From Miniphocaeibacter sp012841535 (GTDB lineage Bacteria > Bacillota > Clostridia > Tissierellales > Peptoniphilaceae): a DNA stretch of 55,589 nucleotides. The notes under the pieces are model-generated. The model saw nothing but the letters and a program-made list of their open reading frames with translations. It did not search any database and was not told the origin of the DNA. The stretch lies in assembly GCF_049274025.1 (NCBI RefSeq), contig NZ_JBASRV010000042.1; one strand, given 5' to 3'. Of the stretch, positions 43,504 through 53,043 are shown piece by piece. Within the stretch, counting starts at the first letter, position 1, and each line of letters starts with the position of its first letter. The position numbers and the translations under genes were made by a program.

Positions 43504-44691
43504 ATGAATATTTCTTTAATTGATTTAAAAAGACAGTATAAGACAATAAAAGAAGAGTCGGACAAGGCTGTCTTAGAGGTTTTAAATAATGCTCAATATA
43601 TTATGGGTGAAAATGTAAAATCCTTTGAAAAAGAATTTTCGGAATTTTTAGGTGTAAAAAACTCCATATCTGTAGGCAATGGTACAGATGCCTTAATAAT
43701 TGCCTTAAGAGCATTGGGAATTGGTCATGGAGATGAGGTTATAACAACGAGTTATACCTTCTTTGCAACAGCTGAGGCAATTAGCTATGTTGGAGCTAGA
43801 CCGGTATTTGTTGATGTAGATATAGATACTTATAATATAGATACAAAATTAATAGAAGAAAAAATTAATAGCAAAACAAAGGCTATTATTGCAGTTCATA
43901 TTTTCGGAAATCCATGTAATATGGATGAAATAAACAAAATAGCGAAGAGACATTCACTTTTTGTTATAGAAGATGCTGCTCAAGCAGTTGCGTCAGAATT
44001 TAAGGGTAAACAAATAGGAAGTTTATCTGACCTAGCTTGTTTCTCATTTTTTCCGACAAAAAATCTAGGCTGTGCTGGTGATGGTGGTATGATAGTTACT
44101 AACAATGATGAGCTAGCAACTATTGTAAAGGCATTAAGGGTACATGGTTCTGGAGAAAATGGACTTAGGGCCTATAATATATTAAATAATATAGATGAGG
44201 AAGTAGAAGAGGATAAATCTACCGATAATACTGTTTACAATCCTTTAAAATACTATAACTATATAATAGGACAAAATTCAAGACTAGATGAATTACAGGC
44301 TGCTCTTTTAAGAATAAAATTAAGAAAATTAGACGAGTGGACAAATAATAGAATCAAAAATGCAAAACTATATAGTGAAGGATTAAAGGATACTGATTTA
44401 GTTACTCCTGTAACTGAAAAAGATGGAAAGCATGTATATCATCTTTATATATTACAATCTGAAAGAAGAGAAGAACTATGTAATTTCTTAAAGACTAAGG
44501 GAATAGCTACTGGTATCTACTATCCAGTTCCAATGCACTTACAAAAAGTTTTTAAGCCTTTAGGCTACAAAGAAGGAGACTGTCCTAATGCAGAGTATTT
44601 ATCTAAGCGAACTTTTGCACTACCTATGTTTCCGGAACTAGAAGCTGAAGAAATAAATTATATTATTAATGCTGTTAAGGAGTTTAATTAA
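43504..44691 (+). CDS. WbpE/WlbC-like sugar 3-aminotransferase
   Basis: This 395-residue DegT-family enzyme has the PLP lysine Lys186 in 'FSFFPTKNLGCAGDGG' and the family start 'ISLIDLKRQYKTI'. The FFPTKNLG context is the group of 3-keto sugar aminotransferases such as WbpE. With the WbpA-, WbpB- and WbpD-like genes that follow, the expected reaction is amination of UDP-3-keto-GlcNAc-uronate. Its stop touches the acetyltransferase start (TAATG). Confidence 0.92.
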   Translation: MNISLIDLKRQYKTIKEESDKAVLEVLNNAQYIMGENVKSFEKEFSEFLGVKNSISVGNGTDALIIALRALGIGHGDEVITTSYTFFATAEAISYVGARPVFVDVDIDTYNIDTKLIEEKINSKTKAIIAVHIFGNPCNMDEINKIAKRHSLFVIEDAAQAVASEFKGKQIGSLSDLACFSFFPTKNLGCAGDGGMIVTNNDELATIVKALRVHGSGENGLRAYNILNNIDEEVEEDKSTDNTVYNPLKYYNYIIGQNSRLDELQAALLRIKLRKLDEWTNNRIKNAKLYSEGLKDTDLVTPVTEKDGKHVYHLYILQSERREELCNFLKTKGIATGIYYPVPMHLQKVFKPLGYKEGDCPNAEYLSKRTFALPMFPELEAEEINYIINAVKEFN

Positions 44692-45269
44692 TGTCAGATT
44701 ATTTTGTTCATGAATCAAGCTATGTAGACGAAGGTAGTAAAATAGGAGCTGGGACAAAAATTTGGCACTTTTCACATATTATGCCAGGGTGTATAATAGG
44801 AGAGAATTGTAATATTGGACAAAATGTTGTTATTTCTCCAGGTGTAAAATTAGGAGATAAGGTAAAAGTTCAAAACAATGTTTCAGTATATACAGGTGTT
44901 GAATGTGAAGAAGGTGTCTTCTTAGGACCATCATGTGTTTTTACAAATGTAATAAACCCTAGATCTTTAATAGAAAAAAAAGATGAATACAAAAAAACTC
45001 TTTTAAAAAAGGGAGCATCAATAGGTGCCAATGCTACAATTGTTTGTGGTAATACTATTGGGAGATTTGCCCTTGTTGGAGCAGGAGCTGTAGTCACTAA
45101 AGATATTGGTGACTATGAATTAGTAGTAGGTAATCCTGCTAGGAAAATAGGTTATGTTTGTGAATGTGGTGAAAGATTAGAAGAGTCATCTAATTCAGAT
45201 AAATATAAATGCAATATTTGTGGTAAAATATATAGGTTAAAAGATAATACTTTAGAAGAAGAGGAGTAA
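44691..45269 (+). CDS. WbpD/WlbB-like sugar N-acetyltransferase with zinc ribbon
   Basis: This 192-residue left-handed beta-helix enzyme has hexapeptide repeats from 'GSKIGAGTKIWHFSHIMPGCIIGENCNIGQ' to 'GRFALVGAGAVVTKDI' and should acetylate the 3-amino group made by the preceding enzyme. After 'VVGNPARKIGYV' it carries a C-terminal four-cysteine zinc-ribbon, 'CECGERL...KCNICGKIYRL' (about 162-186). The ribbon occurs in a subset of the family. Confidence 0.93.
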   Translation: MSDYFVHESSYVDEGSKIGAGTKIWHFSHIMPGCIIGENCNIGQNVVISPGVKLGDKVKVQNNVSVYTGVECEEGVFLGPSCVFTNVINPRSLIEKKDEYKKTLLKKGASIGANATIVCGNTIGRFALVGAGAVVTKDIGDYELVVGNPARKIGYVCECGERLEESSNSDKYKCNICGKIYRLKDNTLEEEE

Positions 45270-45273
45270 TCCA

Positions 45274-46605
45274 ATGTCAAATATAAAAAATGAATTATTA
45301 GAAAAAATTGAATCAAAAGAATTAGTAGTCGGTGTAATAGGACTAGGCTATGTAGGACTTCCTTTAGCTGTAGAAAAAGCTAATGCAGGTTATAAGGTTA
45401 TAGGATTTGATGTTTTACCAGATAAGGTAAAAATGGTAAACGAAGGTCACAACTACATAGGAGATGTAGTTGATGAAGAATTAGCTGAGTTAGTAGAAAA
45501 GGGAATGTTAAGAGCTACAGATAATTTTGAAGAAGTTGCTTCTTGTGATTTTATAGCAATTGCTGTACCAACTCCTTTAGATGAATATCAACAACCGGAT
45601 ATTTCCTATGTTGAAAAGTCTACAAAAGATGTTTCAAAATATTTGAAAAAAGGAAGTATTGTTGTACTAGAGTCTACAACTTACCCAGGAACAACAGAAG
45701 AATTAATGCTACCTTTACTTGAAGAAGGTTCAGGCTTAAAATGTGGAGAAGATTTCTTCCTAGCATTTTCACCAGAAAGAGTAGATCCTGGTAATAAGGT
45801 ATATAAAACTAAAAACACTCCTAAAGTTGTAGGTGGAGTTGGGGAAGACTCTACAGAAGTAGCAGCAGCATTATATAGAAATGTTTTAGAAGGAGAAGTT
45901 TATACAGTTTCTTCACCTAAAATTGCTGAATTAGAAAAAATATTAGAAAACACATATAGAAATGTTAATATAGGACTTGTAAATGAATTTGCTTTAATAG
46001 CAGATAAAATGGGAATTAATATTTGGGAAGTTGTAGATGCAGCAAGAACAAAACCATATGGTTTCCAAGCATTTTATCCAGGTCCAGGAATAGGTGGTCA
46101 CTGTATACCATTAGATCCATTTTATTTAACTTGGAAGGCAAAAGAATATGATTCACATATGAGAATAATTGAAGCTTCAGGATCTGTAAATGATTATATG
46201 CCTGAATGGGTTGTAGAAAGATCTATGAAAATTTTATCTAAGCATTTCAAGAAAGCTTTAAATGGCTCAAAAGTTTTAATCTTAGGTGTAGCATATAAAA
46301 ATGATATTGACGATTTAAGAGATAGTCCGGCTCTTGTAGTAATAGATCATTTCCTAGAAGAAGGTGCTGAAATAGACTACTATGATGGTTATAATCCTTC
46401 CTATAAGGACAAGGACGGTAATTTAGTTTATTCATTAAAAGAAATAACACCTGAAATAGTATCTTCTTATGATTTAGTTGTAATAACAACTAATCATTCA
46501 AATGTTGATTATCAAATGGTAGCAGATAATGCGAAATTTGTATTTGATACAAGATATGCTACAAAAAATGTTGTTAATAATAAGAATAATATAGAACTTT
46601 TATAA
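45274..46605 (+). CDS. Nucleotide-sugar 6-dehydrogenase (WbpA-like)
   Basis: This 443-residue UDP-glucose/GDP-mannose dehydrogenase-family enzyme has NAD-binding 'GVIGLGYVGLPLAVEKANAG' (about 19-38), 'LESTTYPGTTEE', 'FSPERVDPGN' and catalytic Cys277 in 'GPGIGGHCIPLDPFYLTWKA'. The 'HCIPLDPFYL' context is that of UDP-N-acetylglucosamine 6-dehydrogenases rather than UDP-glucose dehydrogenase. It would make UDP-GlcNAc-uronate, the entry substrate of the pathway. Confidence 0.93.
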   Translation: MSNIKNELLEKIESKELVVGVIGLGYVGLPLAVEKANAGYKVIGFDVLPDKVKMVNEGHNYIGDVVDEELAELVEKGMLRATDNFEEVASCDFIAIAVPTPLDEYQQPDISYVEKSTKDVSKYLKKGSIVVLESTTYPGTTEELMLPLLEEGSGLKCGEDFFLAFSPERVDPGNKVYKTKNTPKVVGGVGEDSTEVAAALYRNVLEGEVYTVSSPKIAELEKILENTYRNVNIGLVNEFALIADKMGINIWEVVDAARTKPYGFQAFYPGPGIGGHCIPLDPFYLTWKAKEYDSHMRIIEASGSVNDYMPEWVVERSMKILSKHFKKALNGSKVLILGVAYKNDIDDLRDSPALVVIDHFLEEGAEIDYYDGYNPSYKDKDGNLVYSLKEITPEIVSSYDLVVITTNHSNVDYQMVADNAKFVFDTRYATKNVVNNKNNIELL

Positions 46606-46618
46606 TTGGAGGCAAAAA

Positions 46619-47644
46619 TTGCAAAAATTAAAATGTGCAATAATTGGCTGTGGTAGAATTTCATATAAACATGTGGAAGCTATTATTAATAATAGTGAAG
46701 AAACAGAACTAGTGGCTTTGTGTGATTTAATAGAAGATAGAGCCATAGCTAGACAAGAACAATATAAGGAAAAATTTCCAGAAGCTAAAGTTAGCATCTA
46801 TACAGATTATAAAAAAATGCTTAAAGAAGTTGATATAGATTATGTAGCAATAGCTACAGAAAGTGGCTATCATGGTGAAATATCTTTAGATTGTTTAAAT
46901 GAAGATGTTAATATTATAATAGAAAAACCTATGGCTATGACCTTAGAAGAAATAGATAGTATTAATGAACTTTCTGACAAAAAAGGATTAAAGGTAGCTG
47001 TTAGTCATCAAAATAGATTTAATCCTCCTATTCAAAAATTAAGAAAAGCAATTGATGAGGGTAAATTTGGAAATTTAATTAATGGTACTGCAAGAATTCT
47101 TTGGACAAGAGATCAGAATTATTATGACATGGCTCCATGGAGGGGAACTAAAGCTTTAGATGGTGGTACCTTAATGAATCAATGTATTCATAATATAGAT
47201 TTATTATTATGGATGATGGGTTCAGAAGTAGTATCTGTAAAATCTGAAAGAGGTACATTCCTAAGGGATATTGAAATGGAAGACTTTGGAGCTATACTCT
47301 TAAGATTTGCAAATGGTTCAATTGGAATAATTGAAGGTTCAGCATGTGTTTATCCAAAGAATTTAGAGGAGACTTTAAGTATTTTTGGAGAAACTGGAAC
47401 AGCAGTTATAGGTGGACTTGCAGTAAATGAAATAAAAACTTGGAACTTTGAAGACGAGAATGAAAAAGCAGATGATTTAGATTCAGGAAAAGTAGAAAAT
47501 GTTTATGGCAATGGACATACTCCATTATATAAAGATTTTATTGATGCAGTAAATAATGACACTCAACCATTAGTTACTGGATATGAAGCTAGAAAACCTG
47601 TTGAAGTAATTTTAAAATCATATGAAGAAAAGAAATGGCCTTAG
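46619..47644 (+). CDS. Gfo/Idh/MocA oxidoreductase (WbpB-like)
   Basis: This 341-residue NAD-dependent enzyme has an N-terminal Rossmann fold 'CAIIGCGRISYKHVEAI', 'IIEKPMAMTLEE' with the conserved Lys-Pro, and 'GGTLMNQCIHNIDLLLWMMG' in the catalytic C domain. In the Wbp pathway this enzyme oxidises C3 of UDP-GlcNAc-uronate. The start is TTG 46619 with GGAGG upstream. Last gene of the operon, ending in a terminator. Confidence 0.93.
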   Translation: MQKLKCAIIGCGRISYKHVEAIINNSEETELVALCDLIEDRAIARQEQYKEKFPEAKVSIYTDYKKMLKEVDIDYVAIATESGYHGEISLDCLNEDVNIIIEKPMAMTLEEIDSINELSDKKGLKVAVSHQNRFNPPIQKLRKAIDEGKFGNLINGTARILWTRDQNYYDMAPWRGTKALDGGTLMNQCIHNIDLLLWMMGSEVVSVKSERGTFLRDIEMEDFGAILLRFANGSIGIIEGSACVYPKNLEETLSIFGETGTAVIGGLAVNEIKTWNFEDENEKADDLDSGKVENVYGNGHTPLYKDFIDAVNNDTQPLVTGYEARKPVEVILKSYEEKKWP

Positions 47645-47664
47645 AATTTTCTAAGGTCTTTTTA
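47639..47664 (+). terminator. Terminator of the glycan operon
   Basis: CCTTAGAA (47639-47646) pairs with TTCTAAGG (47649-47656), tight loop, followed by TCTTTTT. It overlaps the last codons of the WbpB-like gene. Confidence 0.85.
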
Positions 47665-48227
47665 TTTGGAAATAATAATTAATTATAGAGCCTTTATTAT
47701 AAAGTTATATTAAAGATAAATCTGTTAGATTATGATTTAATCCTTGGGATTAAAGACTTAGCTAGAGAAATAATAATCCTATAAAATTGTTTTATAAAAA
47801 AGAATTTTAGATTTTTACATAAGAAAACATTATGTTGAAAAAGAAGGCGATATTTTATTATAGAATGCTCCATAAAAATACGGAAGAAAATAAAGATCTG
47901 TTATATATGGATTTTAACTGCTTAGCTGAGATTTTATATTTATAAAAATAATTCCACAATATATTTATAACATTGAAAAACAAAAGATAGCAGGTCTGAA
48001 AAGGTTTTTTTAGCTATTGTAAATATTTGGAATTATTGTTAAACTATATTTAGAATTATAAACAAAAGTATGGTTATTATCATTATACGATATATTTTGT
48101 AAAACATAAAGGGGTTATGGAATATTTCATTTTGTTTAGGAAAAGTAGGCATATTTTAATTAATACATATGGGAATTAAAATATTATAGAGAAAAATATA
48201 AAATAAAATGTAGAGGTGTAATTTATA
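47665..48227. other. 563-bp A+T-rich gap with no recognised gene
   Basis: No frame with a ribosome binding site, no strong hairpin and no known riboswitch core (purine, molybdenum cofactor) is visible on either strand. The end holds AGAGGTG, the ribosome binding site of the next gene. The length is unusual for this compact region, and it may hold undetected regulatory sites of the xanthine dehydrogenase gene. Confidence 0.6.
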
Positions 48228-50819
48228 ATGGAAAAGTATGTTTTTACGGTTAATGGGAAAACGTGTGAAACAGAAAAGGATATCCCACTACTTACATATC
48301 TTAGAAATGAATTAGGTTTATTTTCTGTCAAAGATGGTTGTAGTGAAGGGGCATGTGGAACTTGTTCAGTTATTGTAGATGGTAAATCTATGAGAGCTTG
48401 TGTACTTAAAACAAGTAGAGCTCATGGGAAAAATATTACAACAGTAGAAGGATTATCTGAAAAGGAAAAAGAAGCTTTTGTATATGCCTTTGGAGTTAAG
48501 GGATCTGTACAATGTGGTTTCTGTATACCAGGTATGGTTATAGCTGGAAAAGCATTAATAGATCAAAATCCAAATCCAACAGAAGAAGATATTAAAAAAG
48601 CAATTAGAGGAAATATCTGCCGTTGTACAGGATACAAGAAAATAATAGAGGGAATTGATTTAGCTGCTGCTATTCTTCGTGGAGATGAAAAAATAGATGA
48701 TTTAGAAAAAGGCGAAGAATACGGAGTAGGAGAAAAAGCTTTTAGAATAGACGTAAGAGAAAAAGTTTTAGGTACCGGTGAATACTGTGATGATGTTGTA
48801 ATGGATGGTATGTTACACGCTTCAGCAATAAGGTCTAAATATCCAAGAGCAAGAATCTTAGATATTGATGCAAGTAAAGCCTTAGCACTTCCAGGTGTAG
48901 TAGATGTATTAACAGCAGAAGATGTACCAAATAATAAGGTTGGCCATATACAACAGGATTGGGATGTATTTATAGCTAAAGGCGATATTTCTAGATCAGT
49001 TGGAGATGCAATTTGTATGGTAGTTGCAGAAACTGAAGAAATAATGAACAAGGCTAAGGCCATGGTAAAAATAAAATATGAAGAATTAGAACCTGTAAGA
49101 AATATAAAAGAGGCAATGGCAGAAGACGCACCTAAGCTTCATGAAAATGGTAACTTATGTCAACAAAGACATGTTACTAGAGGAGATGCTAAAAAAGCTT
49201 TAGCTGAATCTAAATACGTAGTAACACAATCCTATAGTACGCCATTTACTGAGCATGCCTTCTTAGAACCTGAATGTGCTGTAGCTTTTCCTTATAAAGA
49301 TGGTGTAAAAGTATATACATCTGACCAAGGAGTTTATGATACAAGAAAAGAAATAGCTATAATGTTTGGTTGGGATGAAGATAAAATAGTTGTTGAAAAT
49401 AAATTAGTAGGTGGAGGTTTTGGTGGTAAGGAGGATGTTTCTGTACAACATCTTGCTTGTCTTGCAGCAAATAAATTACAAAAACCAGTAAAGGTTAAAT
49501 TAACTAGGCAAGAGTCCATTAATTTCCATCCAAAAAGACATGCTATGGAGGGAACATTTACCTTAGGCTGTGACGAAAATGGAATATTTACAGCCTTAGA
49601 TTGTGATATTTACTTTGATACAGGAGCCTATGCTTCTCTATGTGGACCAGTTTTAGAAAGAGCTTGTACACATTCAGTTGGACCTTACACCTATCAAAAT
49701 ACAGACATTAGAGGTTATGGCTATTATACAAACAATCCACCGGCAGGAGCTTTCCGTGGTTTTGGAGTTTGTCAAAGTGAATTTGCCCTTGAATCAAATA
49801 TAAACCTATTGGCGGAAAAAGTAGGTATTTCCCCTTGGGAAATTCGTTACCGTAATGCTATAGAACCAGGAAAAGTATTACCAAATGGTCAAATTGCAGA
49901 CGTTTCAACAGCTTTAAAAGAAACTTTAGAAGCAGTAAAGGATGTTTATGAAGCTAACCCTGGTCGTGCAGGTATTGCATGTGCTATGAAAAACTCTGGA
50001 GTAGGAGTAGGTTTGCCAGACAAAGGTAGAGCTAGAATAGAAGTTCATGATGGAATTGTTCAATTATATACAGCAGCTTCTGAAATTGGACAGGGATGTT
50101 TTACAGTATTCCTACAAATGATATCTGAGACATTAAATATAGGTTTAGAAAGAATAAAATACATGGGATGTAACTCTGAAATAGCACCGGATTCAGGAAC
50201 TACTTCAGGTTCTCGTCAAACTTTAATTACAGGTGAAGCAGTTCGTATGGCTTCAGAAGATTTAAAAGCAGACCTAGATGCAGCAGGTGGAGATTTATCT
50301 AAATTAGAAGGAAAAGAATACTATGCAGAATTCTTTGAGCCAACAGATAAGTTAGGTGCCGATAAACCAAATCCTGTAAGTCACGTTGCTTACGGTTTTG
50401 CAACACATGTTGTAATATTAGACGATGACGGAAAAGTTAAAGAGGTTCACGCTGCCCATGACTCTGGAAAAGTAGTTAATCCAATTTCAATTCAAGGTCA
50501 AATAGAAGGTGGAGTATTAATGGGATTAGGCTATGCCTTAACAGAGGATTTCCCATTAAAAGATTGTGTTCCACAAGCTAAATTTGGTACATTAGGACTT
50601 ATGAGAGCAACAGATATACCACATATTAATGCGATTTATGTAGAAAAAGACGAGTTGCTACCATTTGCTTACGGTTCAAAAGGTATTGGTGAAATAGCAA
50701 CTATACCTACAGCACCAGCTGCTCAAGGAGCTTATTATGCAATGGATGGTGTATTAAGAACTAAATTACCAATGGATGATACAGCTTATGTTAAGAAGAA
50801 AAAAGTAGTTAAAAAATAA
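48228..50819 (+). CDS. Selenium-dependent xanthine dehydrogenase-type molybdenum hydroxylase
   Basis: This single 863-residue chain fuses the [2Fe-2S] and molybdenum parts without an FAD domain. N-terminal ferredoxin-type cluster: 'CSEGACGTCSVIVDGKSMRAC' cysteines (about 39-61). Second cluster: 'CGFCIPGM...CRCTGYKKI'. Then the molybdopterin domains (about 175-855) with 'GGGFGGKEDV', 'PPAGAFRGFG', 'GSRQTLITG' and the active-site Glu in 'YGSKGIGEIAT'. This layout is that of the Se-dependent XDH family carrying labile selenium. No maturation or selenium genes are nearby. It uses CGT arginine codons more than its neighbours and is flanked by long gaps. Confidence 0.9.
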   Translation: MEKYVFTVNGKTCETEKDIPLLTYLRNELGLFSVKDGCSEGACGTCSVIVDGKSMRACVLKTSRAHGKNITTVEGLSEKEKEAFVYAFGVKGSVQCGFCIPGMVIAGKALIDQNPNPTEEDIKKAIRGNICRCTGYKKIIEGIDLAAAILRGDEKIDDLEKGEEYGVGEKAFRIDVREKVLGTGEYCDDVVMDGMLHASAIRSKYPRARILDIDASKALALPGVVDVLTAEDVPNNKVGHIQQDWDVFIAKGDISRSVGDAICMVVAETEEIMNKAKAMVKIKYEELEPVRNIKEAMAEDAPKLHENGNLCQQRHVTRGDAKKALAESKYVVTQSYSTPFTEHAFLEPECAVAFPYKDGVKVYTSDQGVYDTRKEIAIMFGWDEDKIVVENKLVGGGFGGKEDVSVQHLACLAANKLQKPVKVKLTRQESINFHPKRHAMEGTFTLGCDENGIFTALDCDIYFDTGAYASLCGPVLERACTHSVGPYTYQNTDIRGYGYYTNNPPAGAFRGFGVCQSEFALESNINLLAEKVGISPWEIRYRNAIEPGKVLPNGQIADVSTALKETLEAVKDVYEANPGRAGIACAMKNSGVGVGLPDKGRARIEVHDGIVQLYTAASEIGQGCFTVFLQMISETLNIGLERIKYMGCNSEIAPDSGTTSGSRQTLITGEAVRMASEDLKADLDAAGGDLSKLEGKEYYAEFFEPTDKLGADKPNPVSHVAYGFATHVVILDDDGKVKEVHAAHDSGKVVNPISIQGQIEGGVLMGLGYALTEDFPLKDCVPQAKFGTLGLMRATDIPHINAIYVEKDELLPFAYGSKGIGEIATIPTAPAAQGAYYAMDGVLRTKLPMDDTAYVKKKKVVKK

Positions 50820-50836
50820 TTTAAAATTCTTTTAAT

Positions 50837-50873
50837 AAAGGGATTCATTTCTATTTTAGGAATGAATCCCTTT
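50837..50873 (+). terminator. Hairpin after the molybdenum hydroxylase gene
   Basis: A 13-bp perfect stem (50837-50849 with 50861-50873) around an 11-nt loop. The T tract is weak (TTT GAATTT), so it may also act as a 3'-end stabiliser. From 50880 to 51069 I see nothing else. Confidence 0.75.
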
Positions 50874-51069
50874 GAATTTATAATTTATTAATAGTGCTAG
50901 AATTACCTTATAGAGAAAGTACTAGGAAAATTTCTCTGTAATACCTACAAAGGATATAAAGTCCTAATTTAGAAATAGGATAGTAACTTAAAACTGGGGA
51001 AATCAGTAGATAGAAAAGCTATTAAACTATAAAAGAGAAAAAAAGTAATCTATGAAATTATAATTTTAA

Positions 51070-51103
51070 AAACAAAAAATCCAGAGTAGAATTCTACTCT
51101 GGA
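51070..51103 (-). terminator. Terminator of pepA
   Basis: TCCAGAGTAGAA and TTCTACTCTGGA (51080-51103) form a perfect 24-bp palindrome. On the minus strand it is followed by TTTTTTGTT. Confidence 0.88.
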
Positions 51104-51121
51104 CATATATTAAATATATTA

Positions 51122-52558
51122 TTAAAAATCTTTTACAAAATTATATAAAGTTTTTACAGGAATACCTGTAGCGCCGTAAGGAATATAACTATATGGTTTA
51201 GTTGTATAAGATGGACCAGCTATATCCATATGAGACCAATTCTTACCTTCAACAAATTCTTCTAAGAATAAACCAGCAGTAATAGCACCACCAAATGGTC
51301 CAGTAGAATTAGTAAGATCTGCTATTTTACTCTTTAACAAATCCCTAGTTTCTTTAAAAGATGGTAATTTCCAAACATATTCTCCAGATTTTTCTGAAGC
51401 TTCTTGAATTTTATTATAAACATTGTCACTATTTGTTATTATGCCTGTTGTAACTTCGCCTAAGGCAACAATACAAGCGCCGGTTAAAGTTGCTAAATCC
51501 ACAATGGTGTTAGCTTCTGTTTTAGTTGCAGCATAATATAAGGCGTCAGCTAAGGTTAAACGACCTTCTGCATCTGTGTTCTTTACTTCTATTGTAGTTC
51601 CCTTCATTGAACTAATAATATCTCCGTTTTTATAGGCATTTCCGGAAATCATATTTTCACAAGCTGCAATTAAACCAACTACATTTTGCTTAACATTGTT
51701 TTTTGCTAAAGAATACATAGTACCAATAACAGTAGCAGAACCTGCCATATCACCCATCATTGTAGCCATTCCTTCAGGGTTTTTTATAGCATATCCACCA
51801 GAATCATAGGTTAATCCCTTACCTACTAAAGCTATTAACTGACTGTTCTTGTCTTTAACAGGAGAGTATTCTAATTTAATAAATTTTGGTTCTTTTGAAG
51901 AGCCTTTTGCAACAGCTAGAAAAGCCTGCATATTCATGTCTTCAATTTCTTTTTTATTATAAATTGTAACTTTAATACCTAAGGGTTCTAATATTTCCTT
52001 TGCTTTTTGGGCTAGGGTTTCAGGATATAAATCAATAGAAGGAGTATTTACCAATTCTCTTGTTATATTTATACCTTCAATAATATTTTTTACTTCTGTA
52101 AGAAAACTTTCGTTTAGTTCAGCATTGTTAGGTAATTTAATATTAATATTAAAATCAAATTTTTTGTCTTTTTTTGTTTTGTAGGTATCAAAACTATAAT
52201 TAGATTGTAAAAATCCTTCAATTAAGGCTGGAATAAATATATTACTTTCGAAATAATCAACTTCAAAATAATTAATATTTATATCAGAATAATTTTTGCT
52301 TTTTAAATCATTAGCAATTTTGAAACCAAGATGACGTATATCATTTAATAAAAGATCTTTAGAGTCTCCTAAATTTACTAAATATATTTTTTCAAATTCA
52401 TTAATATAGTAGAAGATCTTGAATCTGTCACTTTCAAAATAATTTGTTTCTTCTAATACTTTTTTTAAACTTGGTTTAATTTTTTCAACATCAAAATCAT
52501 TGTCAATAATATATACTTCTAATGCATTATCAATATTACTATTAATTTTTAATTGCAT
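51122..52558 (-). CDS. Leucyl aminopeptidase (M17 family)
   Basis: This cytosolic dimetal exopeptidase removes N-terminal residues from peptides. It has 478 residues: an N-terminal macro-like domain (1-165, divergent) and a catalytic domain with metal ligands in 'LVGKGLTYDSGGYAIKNPEGM', 'MMGDMAGSA' and the M17 signature NTDAEGRL, then 'GPFGGAITAGLFLEEFV' and 'WSHMDIAGPSY'. ATG 52558 has GGAGGTG 7 nt upstream, better than the TTG two codons earlier. Monocistronic. Confidence 0.95.
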   Translation of the reverse strand: MQLKINSNIDNALEVYIIDNDFDVEKIKPSLKKVLEETNYFESDRFKIFYYINEFEKIYLVNLGDSKDLLLNDIRHLGFKIANDLKSKNYSDININYFEVDYFESNIFIPALIEGFLQSNYSFDTYKTKKDKKFDFNINIKLPNNAELNESFLTEVKNIIEGINITRELVNTPSIDLYPETLAQKAKEILEPLGIKVTIYNKKEIEDMNMQAFLAVAKGSSKEPKFIKLEYSPVKDKNSQLIALVGKGLTYDSGGYAIKNPEGMATMMGDMAGSATVIGTMYSLAKNNVKQNVVGLIAACENMISGNAYKNGDIISSMKGTTIEVKNTDAEGRLTLADALYYAATKTEANTIVDLATLTGACIVALGEVTTGIITNSDNVYNKIQEASEKSGEYVWKLPSFKETRDLLKSKIADLTNSTGPFGGAITAGLFLEEFVEGKNWSHMDIAGPSYTTKPYSYIPYGATGIPVKTLYNFVKDF

Positions 52559-52650
52559 TTGCAAACACCTCCAAAATGTAATATACCCTATTTATTAGAA
52601 ATTGACACAAAGATTATAAGTTGATAATATAATCTTCGAGGTAAGAGAAA

Positions 52651-52983
52651 ATGAAAAAAATTTTAACATGTATTTTAATTGGCTCATTATTGTTTTTTAC
52701 TTCTTGTAGTAGGGTAAATAAGGCTGGAACTTATGAGGCTACAGGAAAAGGACGAAATGGGGATTTAAAAGTTTCAGTTACAATTAATTCAGAAGGTGAA
52801 ATTTCCGATGTGGAATTAGTTGAATATGAGGACAATATAGAATTTGTTGAAGCCTGTTATGAAAAAATAAAAGAAGAGATAATAAAGAAAAACTCATATG
52901 ATGTTGATACAATAACTGGTGCAACAGAAACCAGTAAAGGGATTATTGAAGCTGTAAGAAATGCAGTGGAACAAGCTAAATAA
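52651..52983 (+). CDS. FMN-binding domain lipoprotein
   Basis: This 110-residue exported lipoprotein has a signal peptide ending in the lipobox LFFTSC (Cys19). Residues about 28-108 form an FMN-binding domain with 'GTYEATGKGRNGDLKVSVTI' and the flavin site TGATETS, where the second threonine would be flavinylated by an ApbE-type transferase. This resembles single-domain electron-transfer lipoproteins of anaerobes; no ApbE or Rnf gene is nearby. It ends in a terminator that abuts the next promoter. Confidence 0.92.
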   Translation: MKKILTCILIGSLLFFTSCSRVNKAGTYEATGKGRNGDLKVSVTINSEGEISDVELVEYEDNIEFVEACYEKIKEEIIKKNSYDVDTITGATETSKGIIEAVRNAVEQAK

Positions 52984-52991
52984 TTTTTACG

Positions 52992-53018
52992 AAAAAGACA
53001 ATATATTGTCTTTTTTTT
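52992..53018 (+). terminator. Terminator after the FMN-binding lipoprotein
   Basis: AAAAAGACA pairs with TGTCTTTTT (52992-53015, loop ATATAT), followed by further T. Confidence 0.85.
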
Positions 53019-53030
53019 GTTATACTATGA

Positions 53031-53043
53031 TATAATTCCAGTA
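53031..53043 (+). promoter_or_regulatory. -10 box immediately before the ThrE gene
   Basis: TATAAT (53031-53036) ends 6 nt before the ATG at 53043, so the predicted start is at or within a base of the A of ATG. A weak -35 candidate TTGTCT (53006-53011) is 19 nt upstream. No ribosome binding site lies between. Confidence 0.6.

Noticed and set aside
47665..48227. Purine or molybdenum-cofactor riboswitch before the xanthine dehydrogenase gene
   Set aside because: None of the conserved core sequences or a convincing multi-stem fold is visible in this A+T-rich gap.
52602..52633. Promoter of the FMN-binding lipoprotein (TTGACA with TATAAT)
   Set aside because: The two boxes are 20 nt apart, and the alternative GATAAT is 15 nt away; neither spacing is convincing, so I did not list it.
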